A stretch of 29,295 nucleotides of DNA, from assembly GCA_964499955.1 (NCBI GenBank), contig CAZCMI010000011.1, positions 1 to 29,295 of the forward strand, read 5' to 3'. Below, in pieces: positions 6,275 through 12,944 of the stretch. The notes beneath the pieces were generated by a model. It made no database searches and had not been told where the DNA came from. It saw only the letters and a list, made by a program, of their open reading frames with translations. Numbering within the stretch: position 1 is the stretch's first letter; each line of letters opens with the position of its first letter. The translations under genes were made by a program, and so were the position numbers. The DNA is from JAJYIV01 sp964499955. Lineage in GTDB: Bacteria; Patescibacteriota; Patescibacteriia; UBA9934; GWF2-40-263.

Positions 6275-7108
6275 ATGACCCACTTCGACCGGCTGTACGC
6301 GGACGCTCTGCGGCGCGTCTATCACGAGGGTGAGACGGTACACAGCGAACGTACCGGCTTCGGTACGCGCGCCTTGCCCGGCCTCACCCTGGAGTTGCGC
6401 CCGGCCGAGGGGTTCCCCTTGCTCACCCTCCGCAAGATGTTCCCCAAGTTCTTTTGTGCGGAGACCGTGTGGTTCGTGTCGGGGCAAAACCATGCCGGGT
6501 TTTTGCGGCAATTCACCAAGGGGTGGGACCCGTTCTTGGAAGAAGACGGCACGGTGCAGACCGCCTACGGCTATCGCTGGCGGCAGCATTTCGGGCGCGA
6601 CCAGCTGTTGGATTTGGTGGAACATTTGCGGGAAGAACCGTCGTCGCGGCAGGGCGTGGTGATGATGTGGGACCCTTCCGACGACGGCCTGCGGCATCCC
6701 AAAAAGAAAAACGTGCCGTGCCCGTTCTGTTGGACGGCGAATATCATCGGCGGAAAGCTGAACCTGCACTTGGTGATCCGGTCCAACGACATGGTCCTGG
6801 GCCACCCGAACGACGTGGCGGATTTCGCTCTGCTTCAAGCGATGCTTGCGCAGGAATTGAACGTGGGAGTAGGCAAGCTCACCATCTCGATTTCGCACGC
6901 GCACGTCTACGAAAACCAGTTCGAACAGGTGGAAGACATGCTTGGCCGCGCCGTCCCGGCCCATCCCGAAATCGAATGCCGCTTGCCGCCCGAGGCGTTC
7001 CGCCGGGCGTTGGAGGCCGACGCTTCGTTGGTGCACGAACTGGTCGAGATGTTCCAGTCGCAATACGCGCCGCAGCCGCCGATCAAAAAACCCGCCATCG
7101 CCCTATGA
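6275..7108 (+). CDS. Thymidylate-synthase-family enzyme with Asp at the base-recognition site (possible dCMP methylase/hydroxymethylase)
   Basis: This 277-residue protein has the full thymidylate synthase fold signature: RTGFGTR (26-32), FPLLTLRK (47-54), E63-T-V-W-F, YGYRW (98-102), catalytic C149, RSND (169-172), and HVY (210-212). C149, R169, S170, D172, H210 and Y212 sit exactly +3 relative to E. coli ThyA C146, R166, S167, D169, H207 and Y209. At the matching site for N177, which reads the dUMP pyrimidine, it has D180 (GHPND). T4 dCMP hydroxymethylase likewise has RSND...ND with Asp there, and Asn-to-Asp variants of thymidylate synthase are known to favour dCMP. The usual PPCH is PCPF, and the SRR phosphate motif is SRQ. 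It overlaps the DHFR gene by ATGA. An ordinary ThyA function cannot be excluded. Confidence 0.85.
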   Translation: MTHFDRLYADALRRVYHEGETVHSERTGFGTRALPGLTLELRPAEGFPLLTLRKMFPKFFCAETVWFVSGQNHAGFLRQFTKGWDPFLEEDGTVQTAYGYRWRQHFGRDQLLDLVEHLREEPSSRQGVVMMWDPSDDGLRHPKKKNVPCPFCWTANIIGGKLNLHLVIRSNDMVLGHPNDVADFALLQAMLAQELNVGVGKLTISISHAHVYENQFEQVEDMLGRAVPAHPEIECRLPPEAFRRALEADASLVHELVEMFQSQYAPQPPIKKPAIAL

Positions 7109-7608
7109 ACGTCGTCCTCATTGCCGCCGTGTCCGCCGACGGGTTCATCGCCGCCGACCCAGCGCAATCGTCGCTCGAATGGACGTCCAAGGAGGACAAG
7201 GCGTTTTTCGTTTCAAAGACGAAGGAACTCGGCACGATGGTGATGGGTCGCAAGACGTTCGAAACCATCGGACGGGCGTTGCCGGACCGGCGGATGATCG
7301 TGCTGACGCGGCAGCCCGGGGAGCGGGCGGTGGAAGGCGTGGAATTCACGTCGGAGGCGCCGCGCGCGTTGCTGGAGCGCCTGAAGCGCGAAGGCGTGCC
7401 GTCCGTGGCCGTCTGCGGCGGCGGTGAGGTCTATGCCCAGTTTTTACGGGAAGGACTGGTGGATGAGGCGTATGTAACCGTTGAGCCCGTGCTGTTCGGG
7501 GCGGGCACGCCGCTGGCACCCGACTGCGGCCCGCTGTGGCTGGAACGCCTGTCCGCCGAGCCGCTCGGCCCGGCGCTCTTGTGCCGGTATCGAGTTATGC
7601 TACGGTAG
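7105..7608 (+). CDS. Dihydrofolate reductase family protein
   Basis: This 167-residue protein of the DHFR/RibD C-terminal fold would reduce dihydrofolate with NADPH. Visible features are LIAAVSADGFIA at the N terminus, W26 and D31 at the spacing of E. coli DHFR W22 and D27 (the proton-donor site), VMGRKTFETIG (46-56), a second NADPH-binding segment IVLTR, and GGGEVY (105-110). The ATG overlaps the stop of the thymidylate-synthase-family gene, so the two are translationally coupled. That pairing makes sense if the synthase oxidises methylene-tetrahydrofolate to dihydrofolate during methyl transfer. The presence of D31 favours DHFR over a riboflavin-pathway reductase. Confidence 0.85.
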   Translation: MNVVLIAAVSADGFIAADPAQSSLEWTSKEDKAFFVSKTKELGTMVMGRKTFETIGRALPDRRMIVLTRQPGERAVEGVEFTSEAPRALLERLKREGVPSVAVCGGGEVYAQFLREGLVDEAYVTVEPVLFGAGTPLAPDCGPLWLERLSAEPLGPALLCRYRVMLR

Positions 7609-7668
7609 GTCGGTCCTTCGGACATGTGTAAACAGACACCCCGTTTGCGGGGCAAAGGGAGGACTCTT
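7609..7668 (+). promoter_or_regulatory. Leader region of the deaminase gene with two small hairpins
   Basis: The 60-bp gap holds GTCC-TTC-GGAC and CCCCG-TTTG-CGGGG hairpins without a T tract, then GGGAGG (7657-7662) 6 nt before the ATG at 7669. A possible -10 (TACGGT, 7601-7606) overlaps the end of the DHFR gene, with TTGTGC about 16 bp upstream. Confidence 0.35.
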
Positions 7669-8193
7669 ATGGACATGCCCGTCTATCCGTACCTGCCGCC
7701 CGGCAGGACGTTCCGGTTCGTCCCGCACGACCATCCCCATATGTGCGCGGCCGCCCAGGCCCGCCAGGAATGCGCGGGCGACCCGCTGTTTCCCGTCGGC
7801 ATCGTGCTGGTGCGCGACGGCGCCGTGGTGGCGCGGGCGGGCAACGGCTTCAACCGCGGTCCCGGCGAGGCGCATCTGTGTCCGCGCATCCTGCAGAACT
7901 GCAAGAGCGGGGAAGGGTACGACCTGTGCTCGCTACACGACGCCGCGGGCCACGCCGAACCGATGCTCGTGAAGGCTGCTCAGAAGGTGGGCATCCCCAC
8001 CGAAGGCGCCGATGCCTACATGTACGGCCACTGGTGGGCCTGCGAACCCTGCTGGCAGGCGCTGATCGACGCCGGCATCCGCGACCTGTACCTGGCGGAA
8101 GACGCCCACGTGCGTTTCTCCCGCGAGGCGGTGTACGCGGAAACCCTCGTCGGCTACCCGCCCGAGGTGCGCTCCCGCTACGGCCTTGCCTAA
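7669..8193 (+). CDS. Deoxycytidylate/cytidine deaminase family protein
   Basis: This 174-residue zinc deaminase-fold protein has H95-A-E97 (catalytic His and Glu) and C125-E-P-C128 in place of the usual PCxxC, completing a one-His-two-Cys zinc site. An AGNGFNRGP segment before a cluster of extra Cys and His (H69, C71, C78, C87, H90) resembles the insert and second metal site of dCMP deaminases. The start at 7669 is set by GGGAGG 6 nt upstream; an ATG at 7624 lacks such a site. It follows the thymidylate-synthase-like and DHFR genes, so dCMP, or 5-methyl/5-hydroxymethyl-dCMP, is a plausible substrate. Ends at a terminator (8237-8265). Confidence 0.8.
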   Translation: MDMPVYPYLPPGRTFRFVPHDHPHMCAAAQARQECAGDPLFPVGIVLVRDGAVVARAGNGFNRGPGEAHLCPRILQNCKSGEGYDLCSLHDAAGHAEPMLVKAAQKVGIPTEGADAYMYGHWWACEPCWQALIDAGIRDLYLAEDAHVRFSREAVYAETLVGYPPEVRSRYGLA

Positions 8194-8236
8194 CGCCGCC
8201 TCGCCGCGCAACCGCGGGTCTGGCACGTGCAAAACG

Positions 8237-8265
8237 AATTCGGCCCCTACAGGCCGAATTTTTCT
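8237..8265. terminator. Terminator overlapping the end of the dCTP-deaminase-like gene
   Basis: AATTCGGCC (8237-8245) pairs with GGCCGAATT (8252-8260), followed by TTTTTC-like sequence on the plus strand. The stop codon of the minus-strand gene (8247-8249) lies inside the loop, so both convergent genes share the structure. Confidence 0.75.
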
Positions 8266-8903
8266 TTCAACTCCTCCAGTTTTCCGGCGGCCAGCGCCTG
8301 GCGCTCTTCATCCTTGTCCAGGCGGTACGCCGGGGAGCCGGTACCGCTGTATTTGGCGGCCGTGAGTCCGTGCAGGTTGGCTTCGTCGGGCGTGAGCGGG
8401 GACGACAGCGTTTCGAAAATCACCTGGCAGACGCGCTCGCCCGGGTACACGCGCAGCACCTGGTTGCCCGCCTCGTTCTTCATGGGGAAGATCAACCGGC
8501 CCGCGTACCCCGCGTCGATGATGCCGGACAGCGACAGGTCGATGCCGCGGCGGTTGGTGGACGTGCGCGGGAACAAAATAGCCATCAGGTCCGGCGCGTT
8601 CATGCGGATTTCCTCCAAGGACGTGCCGATGACGAACTCGTTGGGCAGCAGCTCGAAGTACTGGCCGGGCTTCAGCACGACTTCCTCGAACTGCCCGTGG
8701 GCGAGTGCCGGGTCGTCGATGGACACGTTGATGGCGCGCCGCCCCCGTTCGTCCACCGTCCAGTTCTTCGGCACCAGGAAACGATAGCCGAGGCGCAGGT
8801 CCACGGCGTGCGGCTGCAGCTGGAAGGCGTCGAGCGCCGGGGAGAAGGCCAGGTCGCCGCGTTGGACGCGTTCCAAGATGTCGGGGCGGGTGAGGACGGG
8901 CAT
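8247..8903 (-). CDS. dCTP-deaminase-like protein of the dUTPase superfamily, lacking the catalytic Glu
   Basis: This 218-residue protein has the Dcd layout: LQPHAVDLRLGYRF (29-42), PRTSTNRRG (112-120) matching the RSSLARLG nucleotide-binding loop, GIIDAGYAGRL (127-137) matching IDPGW.G, YPGERVCQVIF, and a C-terminal AAKYSGTGSPAYRLDKD. R113 and R118 align with E. coli Dcd R110 and R115. The catalytic E138 position, however, aligns with P140 (GRLIFPMKN versus GCIVLEFYN). GIIDAGYAG also looks like dUTPase motif 3. It may be a non-deaminating relative or have a different activity. A TACGCT -10 box lies 11 nt before the start. A separate dut gene is present 2 kb away. Confidence 0.82.
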   Translation of the reverse strand: MPVLTRPDILERVQRGDLAFSPALDAFQLQPHAVDLRLGYRFLVPKNWTVDERGRRAINVSIDDPALAHGQFEEVVLKPGQYFELLPNEFVIGTSLEEIRMNAPDLMAILFPRTSTNRRGIDLSLSGIIDAGYAGRLIFPMKNEAGNQVLRVYPGERVCQVIFETLSSPLTPDEANLHGLTAAKYSGTGSPAYRLDKDEERQALAAGKLEELKEKFGL

Positions 8904-8914
8904 ACGATGGGCCG

Positions 8915-8920
8915 AGCGTA
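8915..8920 (-). promoter_or_regulatory. -10 box for the dCTP-deaminase-like gene
   Basis: CTACGCT on the minus strand ends 11 nt before the ATG at 8903, leaving at most a few bases of leader. No Shine-Dalgarno sequence is visible. Confidence 0.45.
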
Positions 8921-8932
8921 GCAGACGGACGG

Positions 8933-8970
8933 AAAAAGAAAAGCCGCCGTTCCAACGGTTGGAACGGCGG
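8933..8970 (-). terminator. Terminator of the antiporter gene
   Basis: CCGCCGTTCCAA (8944-8955) pairs perfectly with TTGGAACGGCGG (8959-8970) around a 3-nt loop. On the minus strand it is followed by CTTTTCTTTTTCC. Confidence 0.85.
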
Positions 8971-8985
8971 GCGAGGTGCGCCGGA

Positions 8986-10335
8986 TCAAGCGGCTTCCAG
9001 CGGAATGACGTTTCCGCGGGCGGTATCCCGCACCTGTTTGCGCCGGATCAGCCATCCGAGCACGGGCGGCGTCACCAAGGTCGTCAGGATGATGACGACC
9101 AGCAGGATGGCGAAGGTGCGTTCGTTCACGACGCCCAGTTGCTTTCCCAGGCCGGCGAAAATCAGGCCGACTTCGCCGCGCGGAACCATGCCGATCCCGA
9201 CGATGAGCGGGTCGGACCCGCGCCCGGCCGCCCAGCCGGCCGTCGCCTTGCCGAAACAGGCAACGGCGCTGAGAAGCAGACCGGTGCCGAGCACACCCGG
9301 GTCCAGGAAGGCGCGGACGTCCACCTGCATCCCCGTGTAGACGAAGAAGATCGGAACGAAGAAGGCAGCGACGCCTTCGACGAGGTCTTCCACGTGCTTA
9401 TGTTCCGCGCGTTCGGCTTCCTCCTCCATCGCCTGCGCCGTCGGATGGTGGGCGCTGCCGCGGAGGGCCCGCGCCCACGCGCGCAGCTTGACGGACAGCT
9501 CCGGCCGGCGGAAGCGCGCGAAGTGGACGTTGTCCAGCACGAGGCCGGCGGCGAAGGCCCCGACGATGGGGGCGAGACCCGCGAAGGACGCGGCATGGGC
9601 GAAGGCGACGCAGAAGAACAGGGCGAAGGCCATCTTCATTCCCACGCCTTCGTGGACGCGGGACAGCGCGGTGCCGATCGGCTTGGCGATGAGGGAGCCG
9701 AGCAGCACGGCGCCGGCAAGGAACCCGACGGCCGCCAGCGCGGTCTTGCCGACGGCCCACGGGTCCACGGCGCCCGCGTTTTGGGCCATACCGGCCACGA
9801 CGGCGAGGACGATGAGTCCCAGGACGTCGTCGATGACGGCCGCGCCGAGCACGATCTTCGCTTCCTTGGCGTTTGAGAACGCCAGGTCCGCGAACACACG
9901 CGCGGTGATCCCCACCGACGTCGCTGTGAAGGTGGCGCCGATGAAGACGTGCAGGATGGCGGGAGCGTCCGCGAAGAGGATGGTGCTTGTCGCCCAGCCG
10001 CCGAAGAACGGCAGGAACACGCCGACGAGCGCAACCAGCAGCGCCCGCGCCCCGACGGCGCGCATCTGGGCCACGTTGCTTTCGAGTCCCGCCTTGAACA
10101 GCAGCAGGATGACACCGAACTCGGCGAGCAGGTGCAGGAACCCGTCGGTCCGCATGGCCTCGGGCCAGGGGAATCCCGGCACGAGGAACAGGGCGCCGAC
10201 GCCGACGCCGGCCAGGAGTTCTCCCAGGACGGCGGGCTGCTTCGCACGTTCGACCAACGCGCCGAAGCGCGCGGCCAGCAGCAGGAATACCGTAAACAGA
10301 AAGAGGGCCGCGGGGCCCGCGTGTGTCTCGTGCAT
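8986..10335 (-). CDS. CPA2-family cation/proton antiporter
   Basis: This 449-residue inner-membrane protein has about 12-13 hydrophobic segments. It would exchange Na+ or K+ for H+. Family features are PAVLGELLAG (34-43), EFGVILLLFKAGLES (72-86), the unwound-helix motif TATSVGIT (137-144), VIDDVLGLI (168-176) with the Asp pair D169-D170 typical of electrogenic members, and PRGEVGLIF near the C terminus. An acidic and His-rich linker (EEEAERAEHKHVED) lies in the cytoplasmic loop between the halves. The start at 10335 is set by GGGAGG 5 nt upstream and by the hydrophobic N terminus. It has no C-terminal TrkA domain, unlike KefB/C. The gene has its own promoter and terminator. Confidence 0.92.
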   Translation of the reverse strand: MHETHAGPAALFLFTVFLLLAARFGALVERAKQPAVLGELLAGVGVGALFLVPGFPWPEAMRTDGFLHLLAEFGVILLLFKAGLESNVAQMRAVGARALLVALVGVFLPFFGGWATSTILFADAPAILHVFIGATFTATSVGITARVFADLAFSNAKEAKIVLGAAVIDDVLGLIVLAVVAGMAQNAGAVDPWAVGKTALAAVGFLAGAVLLGSLIAKPIGTALSRVHEGVGMKMAFALFFCVAFAHAASFAGLAPIVGAFAAGLVLDNVHFARFRRPELSVKLRAWARALRGSAHHPTAQAMEEEAERAEHKHVEDLVEGVAAFFVPIFFVYTGMQVDVRAFLDPGVLGTGLLLSAVACFGKATAGWAAGRGSDPLIVGIGMVPRGEVGLIFAGLGKQLGVVNERTFAILLVVIILTTLVTPPVLGWLIRRKQVRDTARGNVIPLEAA

Positions 10336-10370
10336 GGGAACCTCCCTCCGCCCGTGGGCGAGGATGTCGG

Positions 10371-10439
10371 TGCCGGACGCTGTGTCCGGCGGGAAAAGAA
10401 CGGGACGCAACTGTAGGCGAACGCGCCAGGTTCCGTCAA
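10371..10439 (-). promoter_or_regulatory. Promoter and leader hairpin of the antiporter gene
   Basis: On the minus strand TTGACG (10434-10439) and TACAGT (10410-10415) are 18 bp apart. The leader of roughly 65 nt contains a CCGGAC/GTCCGG hairpin (about 10372-10388) ahead of the GGGAGG ribosome binding site. Confidence 0.55.
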
Positions 10440-10453
10440 TCGCGCGGACAACC

Positions 10454-10483
10454 AAAAAAACGGAGCGGACGCTCCGTTTTTTT
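10454..10483. terminator. Terminator of the secE-nusG-rplK-rplA operon
   Basis: AAAAAAACGGAGC (10454-10466) pairs perfectly with GCTCCGTTTTTTT (10471-10483) around GGAC. It lies 3 bp after the rplA stop codon and is symmetric. Confidence 0.92.
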
Positions 10484-10486
10484 GCG

Positions 10487-11179
10487 CTATTGCTGCGCGA
10501 CTTCGATCTTGACGCCGGGGCCCATCGTGGTGGCGATGGTGGCGCCGCGGACGTAGATGCCCTTGGACGAGGACGGCTTGAGCTTTTTGACCAGCTCGAT
10601 CAGCGCGTTCAGGTTTTCCGTGAGCTGCTGCTCCGAGAAGGACGCGCGGCCGAATACCTGGTGTACGTTGCCGGTCGAGTCGTTCTTGAAGCTCTGCTTG
10701 CCGGCCTTCTGTTCGGTGACCATCTTGCCCACGTTCGGGCCGACGGTGTCCGTCTTTGGGTTCGGCATGAGGCCCTTGGGACCGAGCAGCTTCGCCAGCT
10801 TGGCGAGCTTCGGCATCATGGCCGGGGTGGCCACCGCGACGTCGAACTCGATGGTGCCGCTGGAGGAGATCTTGGCGATCAGTTCCTCGCCGCCCACCAG
10901 GTCGGCGCCCGCCTCCTTGGCCTCCGCCTCCTTGGCGGCTTCCACGAACGCGGCCACGCGCTTGGCCTTGCCGCCCACGCCGTGCGGCAGGGCGATGGTG
11001 CCGCGCACCTGCTGGTCGCCCTTGGTCGGGTCGATGCCCAGGTTCAGGTGCAGCTCGACGGCTTCGTCGAACTTGGCGGAGGCGGTTTTCTTCACGAGGG
11101 CGATGGCCTCGGAGATGGGATACGCCTGCTTCTTATCCACGAGGGTCTTCACGGCGGCGAAACGCTTGGAATCGGACAT
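10487..11179 (-). CDS. rplA: 50S ribosomal protein L1
   Basis: L1 forms the mobile L1 stalk by the E site and in many bacteria represses its own operon. The 230-residue protein starts MSDSKRF and shows the family blocks VELHLNLGIDP, VRGTIALPHGVGG, GLMPNPKTDTVG and the C-terminal KGIYVRGATIATTMGPG. An in-frame GTG at 11215 would add twelve residues but lacks support, and the ATG gives the usual length. It is the last gene of the L11 operon. The gap to the upstream small membrane protein is 48 bp with no strong ribosome binding site. Confidence 0.97.
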   Translation of the reverse strand: MSDSKRFAAVKTLVDKKQAYPISEAIALVKKTASAKFDEAVELHLNLGIDPTKGDQQVRGTIALPHGVGGKAKRVAAFVEAAKEAEAKEAGADLVGGEELIAKISSSGTIEFDVAVATPAMMPKLAKLAKLLGPKGLMPNPKTDTVGPNVGKMVTEQKAGKQSFKNDSTGNVHQVFGRASFSEQQLTENLNALIELVKKLKPSSSKGIYVRGATIATTMGPGVKIEVAQQ

Positions 11180-11227
11180 AAGGAATGTGGTGTTAGCGGC
11201 CCGCAGGCCTCCCACGGATGACGGTTA

Positions 11228-11590
11228 TTAGGCTTTTTTCTTGTCGTCTTTGCGCTCGCGTTCGGCGAGCCAGTCGCGGTGCACGATGCGGAAGTGGAGC
11301 CAGAACACGGGAGTGGACACCAACAGCATGGAGATGTCGCGCACGGCCGACTGCTGCTTCTGCACCATGGCGTTGCGGCGTTCGTTTTCGGCCAGCCGGT
11401 CGCAATCCGTCTGCTCCTGGTAGGAGAGGTCGCACACGGACGTCCACCCGGGCGCGTCCGCGGCGGGGAACACCCAGGTTTTCAGCGACAGGTTGAGGAG
11501 GTCCCCGACGGCGAAGACGAGGATCATCAGCGTGACGAAGGACACGAGCGCGAAGTAGATGCGCAGGATGACGGAACCTCCTTTGGACAT
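11228..11590 (-). CDS. Small two-helix membrane protein inserted between rplK and rplA
   Basis: This 120-residue protein has one hydrophobic segment at residues 8-32 (VILRIYFALVSFVTLMILVF), a soluble part with two cysteines (SVCDL, TDCDRL), a second segment at about 85-100 (ISMLLVSTPVFWLHFRIV), and a basic tail ending KDDKKKA. The H-x-R end of helix two resembles small DUF5671-like membrane proteins, but that match is tentative. It lies in the same direction between two ribosomal genes that are normally adjacent. A GGAGG just inside the start (codons 3-5) is probably coding (KGG), since no AUG, GUG or UUG follows at a suitable distance. Confidence 0.8.
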   Translation of the reverse strand: MSKGGSVILRIYFALVSFVTLMILVFAVGDLLNLSLKTWVFPAADAPGWTSVCDLSYQEQTDCDRLAENERRNAMVQKQQSAVRDISMLLVSTPVFWLHFRIVHRDWLAERERKDDKKKA

Positions 11591-11619
11591 AGGATGGCGG
11601 AATGGGGTGAATAATGCCC

Positions 11620-12045
11620 CTATTCTACCACGTCCACGCCCATCTGGCGCGCCGTGCCCGCCATGATCTTCATGGCCTGCTCGACGTCGTCGGTGTTCAA
11701 GTCCGGCAGTTTCTTCTCGGCCACCGCGCGCAGCTGCGCCTGGGTGATCTTGCCGACCTTGTCGGTCAGCGGCTTGCCGGAGCCTTTGTCGACGCCGATG
11801 GCCTTTTTGATCAGCTCGGACGCCGGCGCGATCTTCATGATGAAGTCGAACGTGCGGTCGTCGTAGACGCTGATGACCACCGGGACGATCTCGCCGCGGC
11901 GGGCGGCCGTGGCGTCGTTGAACTGCTTCACGAACCCGGCGATGTTCAGGCCGTGCTGGCCCAGGGCCGGACCGACCGGCGGGGCGGGGGTGGCGGCGCC
12001 GCCCGGAATCTGCAATTTGATCTGCGTGACGAGTTTCTTGGCCAT
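11620..12045 (-). CDS. rplK: 50S ribosomal protein L11
   Basis: L11 binds 23S rRNA in the GTPase centre. The 141-residue protein has the standard length and blocks: QIPGGAATPAPPVGPALGQHGLNI at the N terminus (split here as PPVGPALGQ and GLNIAGFVKQFN), SVYDDRTFDFIMK, and the C-terminal TARQMGVDV. The start at 12045 is chosen because MAKKLVTQIKLQIPGG is the typical beginning. It is 72 bp downstream of nusG, long enough for a leader site, and 29 bp upstream of the small membrane protein. Confidence 0.97.
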   Translation of the reverse strand: MAKKLVTQIKLQIPGGAATPAPPVGPALGQHGLNIAGFVKQFNDATAARRGEIVPVVISVYDDRTFDFIMKIAPASELIKKAIGVDKGSGKPLTDKVGKITQAQLRAVAEKKLPDLNTDDVEQAMKIMAGTARQMGVDVVE

Positions 12046-12117
12046 ATCGTTTTGGTTACTGGATTCCCGCGCACGCATGCGCCGGGCGACCAGGAGTAAG
12101 GGAAATGCGTCCTACGG

Positions 12118-12663
12118 TTAGATCTTCTTCACCTGGAGGAAGTCGAGTTCCACCGGGGTTTCGCGGCCGAACATGTTGACGAGCACCTTCACCTTGCCGC
12201 GCTCGCGGTCCACCTCGGACACCTTGCCTTCGAAGTTCTTGAACGGGCCGTCGGCGATGGTGACGGCGGCGCCCTTCTCGATGTCGATCTGGGTTTCCGG
12301 CTCGTCCACGCGCATGCGCTTGAGCAGGGAATCCATTTCTTCCTGGGACACCGGGGTGGGCGTGGTGCCCGCGCCGATGAAGCCCGTCACGTTCGGCGTG
12401 TTGCGGACCACGTACCAGGAGTCGTCCGTGACGACCATCTCCACCAGCACGTAGCCGGGGAAGATTTTTTCCTCCACCGTGCGCCGCTTGCCGTTCTTGA
12501 TGCGGACCTTTTTTTCCTTCGGGACCAGGACGTTGAAGATCTTGTCTTCCATGTCCATGGTCTCGATGCGCTGGTTGAGGTTTTCCGCCACGTTGTCCTC
12601 GTAGCCGGAATACGTGTGGATGGCGTACCAGCGGCGGCCTTGGTTGGCTATTTGCTTCGGCAT
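12118..12663 (-). CDS. nusG: Transcription antitermination/elongation factor NusG
   Basis: NusG binds RNA polymerase through its NGN domain and links it to Rho or ribosomal S10 through its KOW domain. The 181-residue protein has RRWYAIHTYSGYEDNV (NGN start), KIFPGYVLVEM, VRNTPNVTGFIG, and the KOW segment DGPFKNFEGKVSEVDRERGKVKV with the C-terminal FGRETPVELDFLQV. A strong GGAGG sits 4 nt before the ATG. It lies 20 bp after secE, the conserved order. Confidence 0.97.
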   Translation of the reverse strand: MPKQIANQGRRWYAIHTYSGYEDNVAENLNQRIETMDMEDKIFNVLVPKEKKVRIKNGKRRTVEEKIFPGYVLVEMVVTDDSWYVVRNTPNVTGFIGAGTTPTPVSQEEMDSLLKRMRVDEPETQIDIEKGAAVTIADGPFKNFEGKVSEVDRERGKVKVLVNMFGRETPVELDFLQVKKI

Positions 12664-12683
12664 AGGTCCTCCGGTTAAGGGCG

Positions 12684-12899
12684 TTACCGCGCGGCGGCGG
12701 CGACGAGCTGCTCCAGGCCGAGGTTCAACCCCCAGTCCAAGGCGGCGATGGCGGCCGCGAGCACGACGCTGATGCCGATCGTGGCGGCGGAATAGCGAAT
12801 GACCTCCGGGCGGGACGGCCATTCGACCTTGTCCAATTCTTCCTTCACCTCCCGGCCGTAGCGGGCCACGGCGGCGGGGGTCTGTTTGATGGCTTCCAT
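12684..12899 (-). CDS. secE: Preprotein translocase subunit SecE
   Basis: This 71-residue single-helix SecE clamps the SecY pore. The family motif EELDKVEWPSRPEV (20-33) precedes one membrane segment (about 39-60). The order secE-nusG-rplK confirms identity. A terminator-like hairpin (12911-12932) lies in its leader. Confidence 0.95.
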   Translation of the reverse strand: MEAIKQTPAAVARYGREVKEELDKVEWPSRPEVIRYSAATIGISVVLAAAIAALDWGLNLGLEQLVAAAAR

Positions 12900-12910
12900 A
12901 GCGTGCAGCT

Positions 12911-12932
12911 ATTTTTAAAACCCCTTTCGGGG
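12911..12932 (-). promoter_or_regulatory. Terminator-like hairpin in the secE leader (possible attenuator)
   Basis: On the minus strand CCCC-GAAA-GGGG (more C available to extend it) is followed directly by TTTTAAAAAT, ending 11 nt before secE. It lies downstream of the proposed secE promoter, so it could attenuate the operon. Confidence 0.45.
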
Positions 12933-12944
12933 GGGTCGGCGGCA

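Noticed and set aside
5752..8903. Prophage origin of the nucleotide-metabolism cluster
   Set aside because: Base use matches the housekeeping genes around it, genes are wired into an operon with gatB, and no phage structural, replication or integrase genes are present.
11228..11590. GGAGG just inside the small membrane protein gene as evidence for a later start
   Set aside because: No ATG, GTG or TTG follows at a working distance; the bases are explained by Lys-Gly-Gly codons.
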